From assembly GCA_947095585.1 (NCBI GenBank), contig OX352761.1, forward strand, positions 138,042,277-138,106,276: a DNA stretch of 64,000 nt. Direction: 5' to 3'. Under the pieces are notes generated by a model, which was given only the letters and a program-made list of their open reading frames with translations, ran no database searches and was not told the DNA's origin. Position 1 is the stretch's first letter; every line of letters begins with the position of its first letter. The translations under genes and the position numbers were made by a program. This DNA comes from Nephrocerus scutellatus. Taxonomy: Eukaryota > Arthropoda > Insecta > Diptera > Pipunculidae. This document shows positions 45,606 through 58,433 of this stretch, piece after piece.

Positions 45606-46389
45606 AGGGAGCATGAATTTAGAATAAAAACAAATTTTCATAACAAAAACCAAAAACAGAGTTTTTTTTATTAATTCTTGAGGTAATTTGTATAAGGAGC
45701 AGATGCGCACATAAATTTATTAATCTCTCATTAGAAGAACTCATCAGATATCGAATTTGGTTTTAATTAATTAAATAGCAAATCAGGTTCTTGTGCCACT
45801 TCAACTAAATACATCGTTAGCTTTTACCCATGAAGCGTCGCGTCGCTTTATGTTTTTCCTGTCCGAAAACACATAAACACATAGCACATAAAAAATGTAA
45901 AATCTGTTAAGCACGATTTGTAATGGCTTTTTTTACTATATATAAAATAAGTTGTTTAGGACGACACGTTGCCGAAAGACACAATATGCTGTGAATAAAT
46001 ATTATTTTGGTGCAAACGTCGCTTGTTATAACGCTTTTGCGTTATCGACAAAAATCCCTCAAGAATTACATTTACGAGTTCAAGCTTATATGACGTAAAA
46101 ACGAATCACTTTCAACATGAGCCTGGTGGCGTGACAACCGATTTGCTTGAATATTGACATTTTGTACAAATATACAAGTAATATATACATGGAGGTTAAA
46201 GTGATAGCTACAGTATTGTTTGTAAGGACATTGATTTTTTTCAAATGTTCAGATCATTAGCAACAAAAAGGTTAAGGAAAACGCCCCATTTAGGATTTTT
46301 TTAAACAAAAAGGTTTGTTTAGGATAATAAAATCTATTTTGGCTTAAAGAACAATTGAATAAATTATTTCAGAACACAACATCATTTAA

Positions 46390-47000
46390 TTGTTTTCTAT
46401 GGAAAAGCTCGCACGAGCGAATGCGCTGAACCTATTTTTTAAAACTTTTATTTCACTTGACTTGACCACTTTTGTCTGTATTTTTGACTTATTTGATATC
46501 CTTTATAACCACCTTCCACAGAGAACTGCAATTTTGTGTGTGTCTAAGTCCAAAATAGCATTTTTTACATTACGCGCACTACGCGTGTCGTGTGTGGCGC
46601 GTGTGATGGGTTCAATTTCCTTTTCGACTTCTTTCAGGTCCTTTTTTATCACCTTCCACCTTCTAGAGAGTTGAAATTTTGTGAGTGTCGAAGTCCTTGC
46701 ATTACGCGTGTGATGGTTTGAAATCGCGCCATTTTCTCGTTTTTTGAGGTCTTTTTTAACCACCTTTCGCACGACATGTAGGGCTTGTCAGCGGCTCAAT
46801 GTCAAGGGCCAATGTTTATACCCTGCATTGGACCTGTGTCGCGTGTCACATGTGGCGCGTGTGAAGCATGGAAAAAAGAAAATACTTTGAAATAGCCCCG
46901 ACCTAAAAAACAGATATTTTGGCGATTATTACCAAATAATAAAAGACTGTGTGGCGAATTTTCGATCTATACACAAACGTTTGTACCCGAAAAATTAAGT
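46390..47000 (-). repeat. CACACGC-rich dispersed repeat, copy 3
   Basis: Read on the minus strand it follows copy 1 closely: TTTCGGGTACAAACGTTTGT, GGTAATAATCGCCAAAATAT, GGTCGGGGCTATTTCAAAG, CACACGCGCCACATGTGACA, then units with GAAAGGTGGTTAAAAAAGAC and TTGGACTTAGACACACACAA. It has about three internal units. The open frames here come from the repeat units. Confidence 0.75.
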
Positions 47001-47024
47001 TTTTTACATTTACTTGTTCATGAT

Positions 47025-47160
47025 TTTTTCGCATAACCTTCGCTGATCTTCGCTGACCGTCACTCTCTCGCCAGTATCATTGAAGAAGAAATATGGGCTA
47101 ATGACTGCTCCAGCATGAAAACCGCATAATATGGCATTTCGTGAATGTCTTTGGATTGCT
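47025..47160 (-). mobile_element. Transposase scrap (PYFFFND motif)
   Basis: The minus strand reads CGFHAGAVISPYFFFNDTGE then RVTVSEDQRRLCEKI. This is the segment after the central catalytic region of Tc1/mariner-like transposases of the GPYFFENDxGxxVTV type, also seen at 40020-40120. Only about 45 residues remain. The sequence runs into the dispersed repeat below 47000. Confidence 0.6.
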
Positions 47161-48244
47161 GAGTTTCCAAAATGCAAAAATCTAGCTTGTTAATGAAGCG
47201 AATAGCGAGTTTGATAACTAAGAATGGCTAGCACACGTAACGTTGTCGCAACTTAACGCGTAAATTGACAAAAAGATTTTATAATTTGCAAGCGTGTAAT
47301 TAACTGGCAGGTATACTGACTGCATAGCTGAGAAAACATGGCTATTGAAAAACCCTATAATTAAGCGTGGAAAATGCAACATTGAAACGTAAGGTATTTT
47401 TCAATACCCCATCCTTACAGAGCCAAATATAATTCGCAAAACCGTGCTTAGATCAAGTTTTCAAACACGAATTTTGGTTTTTTCACCGTGCCAACGTAAA
47501 CCGAATCTCCCGTTGTGGGCTGAATTGAACTGGAACGCATTGCATAGAACCACCAAGGATACAATAGTGGCAGTGGCAGTGACACAATTTGAAGGAAAGA
47601 TTTAAACATTAGCGAATTGTATCAAAAAACTTCAGTACGCTTTAGCTGGATTGCATGGTAAAACAAAGAGTGTCCTTGGGCACGTTTTATTATTAAAGCT
47701 GGAATTAAAGCAGCATCCCGCCAGTGTTTTATATACCTTTTTAGATTGCAAATGTATTTGCTCTTTTCTCTCGATTCAAGAATGGAAAGCATAACAATAC
47801 TGCAATGCATAGCAAAATTTTTTATGAGTTTCTGGGATACGTGTATACTATACATGTGGAGGTGCCCCTGGCATGAATCGTCCGTTTTTCCTGTAATATG
47901 AGCATTTTCACCAACCACTAAAGATTGCGCATTATAGTGCACAATAATAACTACAATGTATTCGGATGAATCTATATTTTGTTTCTTTTTTTATTTTTAT
48001 TTCCCCTGATTCCGTTTCACCGTTTACTTCTTCTAAGTTTATTTTTTTGCCGCGCACGTAAGTGGCCAAGTCCAAATCACCATCCAACAACAAAAAGACA
48101 TATTGGTTTTCTCTAGCTCTGTAAGAAACCCAATGGTTGGTGTTTTATTCCCATAACAGTTATGTATTTTTAACTGAAAATATTGAATATTTTTTTATTG
48201 TGGCTTCGTTGTCATCTCAATAACCCGGTTAACCATCAATAATC

Positions 48245-48735
48245 GAGGACGTGCCCATTAACGCCACACCCACTGGCCCCTTGCCCTATGACCTCCCGCC
48301 AGCTGACCACCCATCTCCACCCACTGACCTCGCGCCAACTGACCAAACCACCGCACCAACCCAGAAAACTATAGAATCGACACTTATATCGGCAAAAAAT
48401 GTGTACGTGTTAGAATATTCTTTATATGAAAATCATATACAAAGAAAACAACATTTTCCACCCCAGCGTTACCTATCGGGTCCAAATTTTGCAAGCGAAT
48501 TTCTTTTTTTTAAAAATATTATATGGAGTGAATTTGAGCCAAATCGGTCGATAAATAAGAATTTTCGGAAAAAGCGACCCCAGCACCACCTAGGGGTGTC
48601 TAACACAACCAAAAACAATCCGGAGCACCACACGAACATATATGGTGTGAGTATTATTTTGGAAAGCTTCAGTGGTTCAGCCGTGATAGTCAGACATACA
48701 CACGCACCAACGTTTTTAAATATTAAGGTAAGGTA
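48245..48735 (-). mobile_element. Helitron-like element H2, 3'-truncated
   Basis: Reversed, it matches H1: ATAAGAATTTTCGGAAAAA, AGCACCACCTAGGGGTG (H1 has the ..GCTAGGTGGCGCTGG equivalent), AATATTATATGG.GTGAATTTGAGCC and CCTATCGGGTCCAAATTTTG. Its low-coordinate end holds a few units of the same GTCAGTGGG-type minisatellite (plus strand CCACTGACC, CAGCTGACCACCC). The CTAG end was not found. Its 165-codon plus frame is not a gene. Confidence 0.6.
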
Positions 48736-48959
48736 TGCATATCTCTAACACCAGAGCCCGGTCCTGGCCAACCGCAAAAAATCTACTCGCAGACAGTCCC
48801 GACTTTAAGCCGATATAATTGCTAAACTCTGGGCGTCAAAGTATGCATCATACTGCAGTCTACAATAGCAGTAGGTATACTGTACTAAATGAAACTGTTT
48901 TATTTTCCGAATTGAGTAAGATGTTACTGGTTTCGAATTTTTTTCCCTTACAACAAGTA

Positions 48960-51060
48960 CTTATATGCACATTTATGTAGCAGATTTCAATTGTGCCATT
49001 TGTGAACCTGAAATAAATGGTGGAAAAAGGCATGCAATGGGAAGTTTCAGATGCCCAGCGTACAGAAGGGCGATACTACAAAACGAAATGGTTAGGTGTA
49101 TACAAACCAATCTTAACCACTGTGAGACTGCGCAAGATCTGATAGCGCAAACAGCAATAGAGTATAACGTAGATTTTGTGCTGTTTAGCGAGCAATACAA
49201 AACACAGCGCAAACCAACACTCCAACAAGAGGGTTTTGCATACGCCAGAATAAAAGGAGTATACTTTTTTAGCTGCTAAGCACCATCGAGCGCTAGTAAA
49301 ACTGAATTTTAAGAAATGCTACATCGGTTGATCGCAGAAACTAGGGGAAAGTCACCTACTATCATTGGAGGTGATTTTAATGCATGGGCGGTTGAGTGGG
49401 GCAGACCACGAACGGACGAAAGAGGCGCAGTACTACTGGAAGCTTTTGGTAGCACGGACGTCATACTTCTTAATAGAGGAACTACATTTTTAACAACGGA
49501 AGACCATGATCAATTGTCGACCTGGCGCTTGCAAGCAGAGCACTCTCGAAATTAATGGATTGGAAAGTAGTGGATGTGTACACGCACAGCGATCACCGAG
49601 CCCTAATGCTTGAAACTAAACAACCCAAGTGTTTTCAAAGGAACATTGGACGGAAAGTGCAAAGAATTGGGTGGAAAACCAAAGAAATGGACAGGTCAAT
49701 GCTGGATCTTATGCTTGACAGCATGGAAAAGTAGACAGTGTACTAATGTGCACGGAAGGTATTGCGGAACAACAAGTTAAACATATAAAAGACGGTCTTG
49801 TCAGAGTATGTGACGCGTCTAGACCCCGTAAAGGAAAAGAAAACTGGAGGACGCAAGTCTACTGGTGGAACAATGAAATTGCTATCCTGTACGCAGAATG
49901 TCATAGGATGCGTAGGAGACATCAGCGAAGAAAGGACAGAGATGAACAGTCTGAACAACGCAAATCCCGACATAAGGCAAAACGAAAACAGCTGCGAAAG
50001 GCCATTTCGAAAAGCAACAGCCAAGCTTTCCGCGATCTCAGCGAAGATGTGCAAAACAACCCTTGGGGCGGCGCCTACAAAAAAGTTATGAACAAAGTCA
50101 AAGGTAGTTCTGGAACTGGCACCGGTGAATCCGCAAGATATGCTAAGGATAGTTACAGCCCTCTTTCCGCAGACTGAACCACTAACGTTTTCATATGAAG
50201 CACAGCTCAAAGAAGAAAATCTCGGATACTGAAGAAGAGATTCTAGACGCAGCCACCAGAGGAACGTCATCGCACCGACCTTTGTGTATGCTGGACTCAG
50301 CGGAAAATGTGCTAGAAAGAAACATATGGGCTTTCTTGGAAAGATACACAGAAGGACCGTGCGGCCTATCAAGATTCCAATATGGCTTTAGGAAGAAAAG
50401 GAGCACCATTGATGCAATTGCGGCGGTATGTGGTATCGCGCACAATGCAATTGCAGGAACGAGATGGAAAGGCGGGGATAAGAAATACTGCGCAGTGGTG
50501 ACACTCGATGTCAAAAATGCATTCAACTCCGCAAATTGGGAGAAAACGCTGGTTTCCTTAACCAAACTGCAAGTACCAGACTATCAGCTTCGAATCATTG
50601 CGAGTTACTTCCGTGACAGAATATTGTTGTATGACACGGGCCCCAGGCAATACAAAGTCACCGGAGGAGTAGCATAGGGCTCTGTACTTGTACCGCTACT
50701 ATGAAATGTGATATACGACGGATATACGCATCACATCGAGCCCACATATAAAATACCTCGAAGTCCTACTGGATCACAGGCTCAATTTCATGTAGCATAT
50801 AAGATATACCACTGAAAAGGCATCGCGTGCAGGGATAGCTCTTGCGAGGTTTAATGACAGGAGGCGCTTGCTGGAACAGTTACTTGGAGAGCGAGTCAGT
50901 CCGGCTGGCCTCAGTCAAGCAATTATGAGCACCGAAGAAGCCTGGAACGTGATCAACGAGGTCATAGTGAGCGTGATGCTGCAACTTCGCCGAGATGAAC
51001 AGACTGCAAGAAAGAGAGGAATTTTTTAGTCTATAGAGGAAATAAAGCTGCCCTGTGAAG
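48960..51060 (+). mobile_element. R1-type LINE, decayed, palm deleted
   Basis: It starts in the ORF1 zinc knuckles (CAICEP... HAMGSFRCPAYRRAI). The endonuclease follows (VRCIQTNLNHCETAQDLIAQ, FSEQYK, PTIIGGDFNAWAVEWG), then a linker at 49746-50177. Reverse transcriptase comes next: LSRFQYGFRKKRSTIDAIAA, KYCAVVTLDVKNAFNSANWE, TGGVA*GSVLVPLL. From NVIYDG near 50720 it jumps to IKYLEVLLDHRLNF, skipping the YADD block. It closes with LLEQLLGERVSPAGLSQAIM and EEAWNVINEVIVSVMLQLRR. Several frames and stops; inactive. Confidence 0.85.
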
Positions 51061-53035
51061 GAATGCCATAATTGGTGGTACCGCAGGGAGTAAGCAGGCC
51101 AGAAGAATGGAGGTTGGTTTTAGTCAGTAAAAATCTGACAGAAGCCCATGTTAATGCTAAAGATGCACATGGGAAGTCTTGTAGAAGATTTCCAACCTCC
51201 TCCAAAAAAATAGCACATAAATTTATGTTAATTCTGCTTAATGTTGTATTCACACAAAACAAAACATTTCAATCTACTAAATGTTGTGGTCTAATAACTG
51301 ATAATCATAGGAACCAGCTGCACATAAAAACAATGGAAAATCATCCTTATCTGTTGTCAGGGACATACTCGTACTAACAAAATAAAACACCATAAATCGG
51401 TTAGTGTTTGTCCTTTATATCGTATTTGTTTTACATTCTTATTTATCTGTCGTCTTTTCACTATTGGTGTGGTTCAATATGTTTGGCATTCAACTGCTCC
51501 TCGTAAGTATTTGTTAGCTGAAGCTTACGTAGTTCTGTTTGTATGATATATAGAAAAAAACTCTAATATGTGCTCATATACATGATGATATGAACATATC
51601 AATAGAAAATATATTTCCCCTGTCCAGCTCTTCACGACGACCCATTTTGCTGATGCGAAAGCAATAAATACCAGAAATCGGGACAATCTGAAAGAAGAAA
51701 CAAACGTGTGAGTCCTATAATGCGAGCGTTCGTCTTTCAGCGACAATGCTATGACCTCCGATGGTTACTTCTTTTCTCTATACTAATATATTATATGTTA
51801 TGTATAGTATATAAGGAATTTCTAGATACACATAGCTTTTCATTTTATTGTTTTTTTTTCATGTTGGTTTGATGTTGTCAGCGATTTAATTTTGTTGCCT
51901 GTCGCATCCGTGTTACTTTGTCTAATCACTGAAGTTGAAAATCATTTCCGTTATTCCGCTTCTTCATCCTTGTTCGGTTCCCCTTTTGCCTTTGACTGTT
52001 TTTGTCATTCACCCGGCTTTGATGTTTCTAAGCATCCAAAAAAGTTGTTGCCGCCTTTATAAACGTTTTTTGCTCAGACGATTGAGTGAATGGCCCTTCA
52101 AAAACTGGCAAATTGCTGTGAATATTTTGTTAGGTACTGGAGTTTTTTAAGTTATACCGTATAGACCGTTAGTTTATTTTTTCTTATTTACGTTTTATTA
52201 CGAAACAGCAAAAATACAATATAACGTTACGAGTATTAACAGTAAAAATTGGAATAAAAGCCACTTTGGTATTTCAACAACTTGAAGGTAAAAGTAGGAC
52301 GAACTGACGACCGTTATTTCTTAAATTATGCACTGGCAAGGACGAACTGTGTGACTGTGTTATAAAGAGCAACTGACCGCATAGCATGAAAGTGTTTGGT
52401 TGAGACATTTTCTGCGACGGCAGAGTAATAAGCACCTTGTCTTAGCAAGAGATGGCGTTCCTAATTGAATTCAACGTAATTTTCTGTTAATGGGATCCTT
52501 CAAAAAACTACTGTGCTATTTTCAGTCAGCAGCGTACTTCAGTATGTACTTGACAGCCGTCAAAAATTAACTATTTCAATATTTATATGAAAATAATGGA
52601 AGATTGAGTATCGAGCAGTGATTAAAAATGTTTCTTATTTTCATAAATGATCTCTTGTCTTCTACTGCTAATCTAAATACATAATTCCTTTGCTGACGAA
52701 AGCTTGTTTAAATACTATATATTAACTTCACGTGCCCGTGTGTTTGTTTGTTTCTTTCTCGTGGAATTTTGCGATACATTTTTAACCCACTTGCCAAAGC
52801 CCGATTTCATTGAAACGTAGAATACATGTGTTTTCTCGGCGACAACACTTTCTATTCAAATTTTGGGCACATCAGGCATCAGGGTGCCTATATATTTTTT
52901 TTTAAAAACTTAACCCGATTTTCCTCAAATTTTATACACATGTATATCTCCGATGGATAACACTTATTGTAAAAATTTCTGAGACCCCGGGCTCTGGGGT
53001 TCCATCATAGAAATTTTTTAAAAAAGTTAACCATT

Positions 53036-53270
53036 TGTGTTAAGTATGTATATTTTTGCACACAAATGGAGGGGACCTACAATTTAATGCCAGTACCGCG
53101 AACGGCGTATTAAGAAGCTTTCCGTGACAATTTATGACTCTCGGACGTTTGTCAGACTTTTGCGAGAGGTGGGACACCGTGAAAAATAATTTTGGTATTA
53201 CTGGGATTCGAACCACGAACCTCCTGCTCAGGAGATATGCTCTTATCCACTGAGCAACGGCGCCCACGGC
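53036..53270 (-). mobile_element. tRNA-derived SINE, copy C
   Basis: On the minus strand it begins GGCGCCGTTGCTCAGTGG (box A, 53257-53247), then ATAAGAGCATATC, CTCCTGAGCAGGAG and GGTTCGAATCC (box B, perfect; 53214-53204). TTTTTCACGGTGTCCCAC and AAATTGTAGGTCCCCTCC follow. It is the best preserved tRNA-like head of the three copies. The body and length exclude a functional tRNA gene. Confidence 0.82.
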
Positions 53271-53329
53271 CATGATACCAACGAAAGCTGTGTAAAATTT
53301 TTGTAAAGTGCGCTATATAAAAAATTATA

Positions 53330-53612
53330 CCAATTTTACCCTTTGGATTTTAACGAAATGCCCGTTAGTAAAGAATTTTTTTTTTTTGAAATTGTCCATA
53401 AGTCATCATCATTTTTTGACCTAAAAAAATTATTTGCTATCAAAAAAGACCAACATTGACCTTGTTGCTCAAAGCGTTCAAGAGTTACGGGGTGTGAGGT
53501 TATGTAACGTACACCGCAGGGGGTGAAATAGACCGTCTCCTCTTCCATACAATTTTTTCACGAAACTAACCAAGGAATTACCACTTTAAGTATTTGCAAT
53601 CTTAACGGATAC
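53330..53612 (+). repeat. Dispersed repeat ending ACACCCTATAT, copy 2
   Basis: It shares AAAGACCAACATTGACCTTG, AAGCGTTCAAGAGTTACGG, TTCACGAAACTAACCAAGGA and GGATACACCCTATAT with 18835-19112. It directly abuts Helitron-like H4 on its right. Confidence 0.6.
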
Positions 53613-53932
53613 ACCCTATATAAACAAAAATTAAATTTTGTGGCGTTGTTAGTTATGGAAACTCACATAAACCAACCAATTTTTATGAAATTTCAATGTA
53701 TATTATTGGCAGGTGGTTATACGTTATAGGCTAAAGTACAACACCACTGACACTGTGGTAAGATGAAGGGGTGAAGTTAACATTTTAACATCAGGGACAT
53801 TTATAAACCAAGTTTTATCAAATTTGCTATATAAATTATTTGCTGGTAAGGGAAGGTTATAGTCTATACATAGTACATCCCCAACCCGCGGGATCATTTG
53901 TGCACGTAGCGATACGCCCGGGAACTTCTAGT
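53613..53932 (+). mobile_element. Helitron-like element H4
   Basis: It starts near CTATATAAACAAAAATTAAA and ends GCGATACGCCCGGGAACTTC then TAG|T, the family 3' end. The body aligns with reversed H3 (GTTGTTAGTTATGGAAACTC, TTTTTATGAAATTTCAATGT, ATATTATTGGCAGGTGG, GGGAAGGTTATAGTCTATA). It is shorter than H3 because one internal segment is missing. Confidence 0.6.
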
Positions 53933-56205
53933 ATAAATATAAAATTAATAGAGAACAAGTTAGTGACATTTTATGACTTATATTTAGAATTAAATATAAT
54001 TTCAATTATAATATTTTTAATAAATCATTTTCCGCTTGTCATATAAATTTATTTTCGCTCTTAATACAGTACTTCATAATATTCGTACCTTGAACCTACT
54101 ACATAGAATTAAAAAATATAAATTAGCTCTTTAAAATTATAATTAATTTTCGTTTTGTGAAATTGAATCGATTCGCTTGAACATCGCATTAATACATATA
54201 TTCTGCGTTGTCACAATTCTTCTTTTTCTCTTCTTAATATCTTAATACCCTCGCTACATCCCCAGGCGGTAGTTGAAAAACATTAAAAGTGGGTTTTATT
54301 GACATTAATTAATTTAGCAAAGACCAACAAATCCTAGGAGCGTATCATATTTATTTGAATTTGTTGCCAAAACGCACAACTCGGACAACGACTTGCAGAG
54401 GGAAACATTTTTCTTGCGAAATATCACTCAAGTATAATAAATACCCTAATCTGTTAGATGTTCACAAAGTCCATACCAGCAGCTTGTTCAATTTAATAAC
54501 ATTGCATTTTAAGGACATTCTCGTTGCATGCATCTGCTTATATAGATGAACTAGTTTTTATGTGGGGTTTGATGTCTGAACGTTTCCGCTTAAGTCTATA
54601 AATAACTAAACAATAAAAATATGAGCTTTCTTAAGGCATTATATGTTCAGCTTCACATAGCATCACATATTTACAATTCACATACACAAACTTATTCATT
54701 TTGTGTGTATTTTTTTACTATTTTGTTGTTATTTCAATTCAACGAAATTCTTCATTTTAAGGACAAGCATGCGACGTCAGATATATGAGCACACAACAGG
54801 ATAAACGGAAAACGGCTGACTGCATAGAACCCATAAAATGTAAAGACAACGAAAATGATGAGGCTAATCTTCGTTTATCCTGCTATATCTGTGCAATGTG
54901 TAGCGGGAGCGGGTGTGTTTGTGGGATGATGGTGGCACCATACAAAACATATTTCGGATGAAGCAAATGTTTGTGTTGCAGACAAAAGAACAAGGATAAC
55001 TGAGCGAACAAAAATTCGAAATTATTTCTCAACGTTCGCCCTTTTGCATGCCAATAAGTTTGCACATAGCGCAATGAGAACCAATAGCACTCTGGTGAAG
55101 TTCGCTGAGGCGGGTGTTTTGCTGCGTTTGCATGGAAATGCGCAATAAAAATCAGTCAAGGATGCGAAATTTATGATTCCCTTTTCCAACATTTGGGATT
55201 AAAATAAAAGAGTTTCATTCGATTGGATTCGTACCACTCAACTGCAGTTTCAATAAAACACATAGCCATGAGCGCGGGCCTTGTGTGAATTCATTAAAGA
55301 TACAGATTTTATTAGCACAACTTTTTAAAACAACTTTCTTCTTCTCGTATTCTCACGGAAAAAATAAATTGTAAAACATCGGAGAGGATAATAATAATAT
55401 GAAATATGAAAACTTACATTTTAATTGAAAAAAAGTTATGACGGCCAATATCCGGGATAATTATTTGTTTAAAGAAAGTTTCAGTTTAATTAAAACTATT
55501 GGCTTTGAGATAAAGTAAAACCGAGTAACCTGGAGTCCAGGACCGGACCACAGTTGTAAAAAAAAATTATGCTGATGATGGTAAAAGGCGATTTTATCGA
55601 CAAAGTGCAACATTTTCTGCAACAATGCCCTGTACAAAAACAATCAAGAACATGATATAGCGCAGTTTATTGTGTATTGATAACTGCATTTTTTTAATTA
55701 CAAATATTTCTCAATGAATGAAGACCGCTATTAATCCATTTCATCAACATTAGTATGGTTCCAAATCAGGTCTGTTCGTGGTGAGTTTCTCTAGCCTATC
55801 CTCTCAGCGAAGGTTAGCCACCTTGCTTTGGATACAATTGATAAGAATAATAACTCATGGCTCATTAATCAAAATCAACTTAACCTACTCCATTGCATCT
55901 GGTGTTTATTTGCCTTTACTTCATTCTTCTCATTTTCAGTTTCTGCGGTAGGAGCAGATGAAAACTAAAATTTCTGAACTGAAACTGATGGTGTGTTAGC
56001 TGATAGTACGTATTTTGTGCTTTTCCCCAAATCAGACGAAGGTATACACAAAAAAATTAATTTAACGAGAAAATACCAAGCAAAATTCAGGGATTCCAGG
56101 CATAATTGGAAATACAGGGTATATCAAAAGTGGCATTCATTCGTTTGAAGTTAATTTCCAAAATTGCTGGTTTAATGTGTAGGAAGATGAAATAATGTTA
56201 CTCAC

Positions 56206-56350
56206 CTTTATATCCCGTGGCTGTTTCATCTCCTGTCGGCGGGTGACTGTGCCAGGTTGATCGGCATAGACCAGGTTGCGTATTGCTCCACGAAATCTCG
56301 GTTCAAAGATTACACTTGGCAGTGCCAATAATGCAAGCTTTGAGCTGTAC
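56206..56350 (-). CDS. Nrx-1: Neurexin-1 exon: C-terminal part of LNS1 domain
   Basis: Neurexin-1 is a presynaptic single-pass adhesion protein whose LNS and EGF domains bind neuroligin-type partners. On the minus strand the exon begins after CTCTTTTCAG at 56351 with a single G completing a split codon (probably Trp, TG/G). It then reads 48 codons: YSSKLALLALPSVIF, then EPRFRGAIRNLVYADQPG, then TRRQEMKQPRDIK. It ends at a GTGAGT donor (56205 downward), phase 0. The block matches my memory of fly Nrx-1 at the end of LNS1, with FRGxIRNLVYxDQP as the conserved core. The preceding exon, which should end in ...NW, was not found up to base 64000. The frame is open throughout with no transposon signature. 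Identity is from remembered homology. Confidence 0.93.
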
Positions 56351-57726
56351 CTGAAAAGAGCCAATAAAGTGAATGAGCAGCTTATTTGACAAACTATAAT
56401 ACAAAATAGGATGTGGGTATAGAAATATTAAATATATATTTGGTATTATCTGTATGTTTCTATTTCTAAATGCGTATATTTGCAAGTTCTGCTTCAGTGT
56501 TTATTCCTCTTCATCAAACAATAAGCGATAGCAACTCAAAGGATTTCTACAAACCTAAAGCTATATTTACTTACGAGTACTTCACCGATACTTTGGGTAG
56601 TTTGCTAACAAATAACTTTTTAGGCGCTCGTTCATCCTAAACATCATGGCATCAAATGAAAATAAAATTGAAGACTTAAGGAGCACTTGTTGGAAACTAT
56701 TATCTCTGTCAGCTCAAATGTCTATAGTATTCTATTATTTACATTTATGTTAACTTTCAAGTTTAAGATACTTTTTCGGGCTAGATTCGTTGCCCATAAG
56801 TTTAAAAATTATCAAAACATACGTAGACTTATAAGTCGAGTGGAAGAATTTTCTTAGCGGCCTCTTGCCAGTTTTATCAGCAAGTCTCATCGCGAGCAAG
56901 TAGTTTTACAAAGATTAACTTTTTTTTTAAGTTGTTACTTTTATAACTTCACTTCTCCACGCAACGGGTTTATCTATCCTACTACAACCGAAACGAAGGT
57001 AAAAAGTAGTTTGTAATTAACTGCCACAACAAGATTATAAATTAAATTATAAACGAAAAAAATTATCAATATATTTCTAAAACTATATTCATGAAAACAA
57101 AAAGAATAAACCAGTTAAGGTCACCTTCTGGGCACTATTTTCCAATGCATTGTAGCTGAGATTGGGACTTATTATGCCCTGTGCTACAAGTTTGAATTTT
57201 TTTTTTAATAATTTTATGAAGGTTTTCGTTGTGTGTAAGTACTTTGCAAATAACTTTCCATTATAATACACATAAAGAGATTCATTAACGTTAAGTGAAT
57301 TCAAAAAGCTACTAAAAGGCAAAAAAAAGGAATGTGGAAATTAATACCTTGTCGGTAAGGTGGCACAAGAAAAACGCTTCAATTACACAAATGCCCTCAA
57401 CTATTAAGGGTCGTTTTTTACCGCGGTGACCACACCGTCTGTATGTGAGTGTCTTAGATGTGCTTGCTTGGTAGAATGGCAGCACCCACCGTTGAGTGAG
57501 AATCCTTGAATTGCAAAACTTTTATGTTTTAATTTAAGGTCTTATTTTTAGTTGAAATTTGCTACCTTTTTCGTGTAATTAAAATATTATTTCCTTATAA
57601 TTATATTTCCTCTCTCTCTCTAATGTTGTTATTTGAAAGTTTGGCTTTTTATGTCAAAAAGACAAGCCAGTAAGCCAGTTGTCAAAGCAGCTAATTATGT
57701 TGACTATCTGTACAATCAGCTTTTAT

Positions 57727-58433
57727 CTAGAACCAGCTGACCCGACAGACGTTGTCCTGTCCAGCTTTTAATAAATTTGTTTGTGATCGATTTGTAAATT
57801 TGTGAAGAGCTATTTGAAATGTTAAATCAAAGTAAAATTGAGAAAAAACCAAATGATTTATTTCTTTTATTAAATTTGAAAACACAATGAATGTGTTTTA
57901 TTTAAAATTCGATTTCGATTGGAATGTCATCTCACATCACTATTTCGTTCAATTGCAATGCTTTATAATACACGACCGACATTTTTGAAAGTGAAACTAC
58001 TTTATCGGCGCGGTGAGTAGAAAATTTAGTACGGTATCAAAAATAATTTTGTGTTCCGATTTTTAGTCAAATTATTGGTCACAATATTGTGTTACATTTT
58101 GACATTTTGTGAACTAAGTCATTTCTCAACCTTTTTGGGGATCTTTTGAGGGTCTTTTGGTGGTCTTTTGAGGGTCTTTTAAGGGGTTTTTAACGGTTTT
58201 CATGGATCTTTTGGGTGTCTTTTGTAATCTTTTGAGGAGTCTTTTGGGGGTCTTTTGGGGATCATTTGGGGGTCTTTTGAGGGTCTTCTGGGGAGTCTCT
58301 TGAGGGGCCTTTTAAGGATTTTTTGCGGGTCTTTTGAGGGTATTTTGGGGGTATTTTATGATTCTTTTGTCTTTTTTTCTTCAAAGTAAAAATGAGCCAA
58401 AACCGTTCAGCCGTTCATTTTTATACATATAGA
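57727..58433 (-). mobile_element. Helitron-like element H5 with internal minisatellite
   Basis: On the minus strand it begins TCTATATGTATAAAAATGAA with CGGCTGAACGGTTTTGGC, much like H1's 5' end (TATAAAAAT...CGGCTGGACC). It ends CGTCTGTCGGGTCAGCTGG then TTCTAG. The GTCGGGTCAGCTGGTTCTAG end differs from H1/H3/H4, so it is a separate subfamily. The middle is a TCTTTTGGGGG minisatellite. No coding region. Confidence 0.5.
58130..58385 (+). repeat. TCTTTTGGGGG minisatellite within H5
   Basis: It has more than fifteen imperfect units of the type TCTTTTGAGGG or TCTTTTGGGGG, 10-12 bases each (for example GGGTCTTTTGGTGGTCTTTT). G-runs of three to five recur every 10-12 bases on this strand, a pattern compatible with G-quadruplex folding. 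It matches the repeats at 18080 and 19165. Confidence 0.85.

Larger units (their letters stand above)
31247..56205 (-). other. Nrx-1: Nrx-1 intron, 24,959 bp
   Basis: This intron runs from the GTGAGT donor next to 56206 to the CAG acceptor next to 31246. It carries I/LOA, Jockey and R1 LINE relics, one SINE, several Helitron-like copies, transposase scraps and the MITE palindrome. Stretches where I recognise nothing are 33055-35275, 35905-37310, 37940-39340, 40335-43330, 45605-46390, 47165-48240, 51065-52730 and 53935-56205. These are AT-rich with only short chance frames. Confidence 0.85.

Noticed and set aside
48251..48748. Plus-strand frame of 165 codons starting MPINATPTGPLPYDLPPADH
   Set aside because: Proline/threonine repeats come from the reversed Helitron-like minisatellite, and the rest matches non-coding parts of H1.
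49743..50565. Minus-strand frames of 209 and 124 codons
   Set aside because: Antisense to the R1-type LINE, whose plus-strand frames carry the conserved motifs.
53204..53257. tRNA gene
   Set aside because: Box A and box B are good, but the arms do not form proper acceptor or T stems and the unit is embedded in a repeated SINE body with two further copies.
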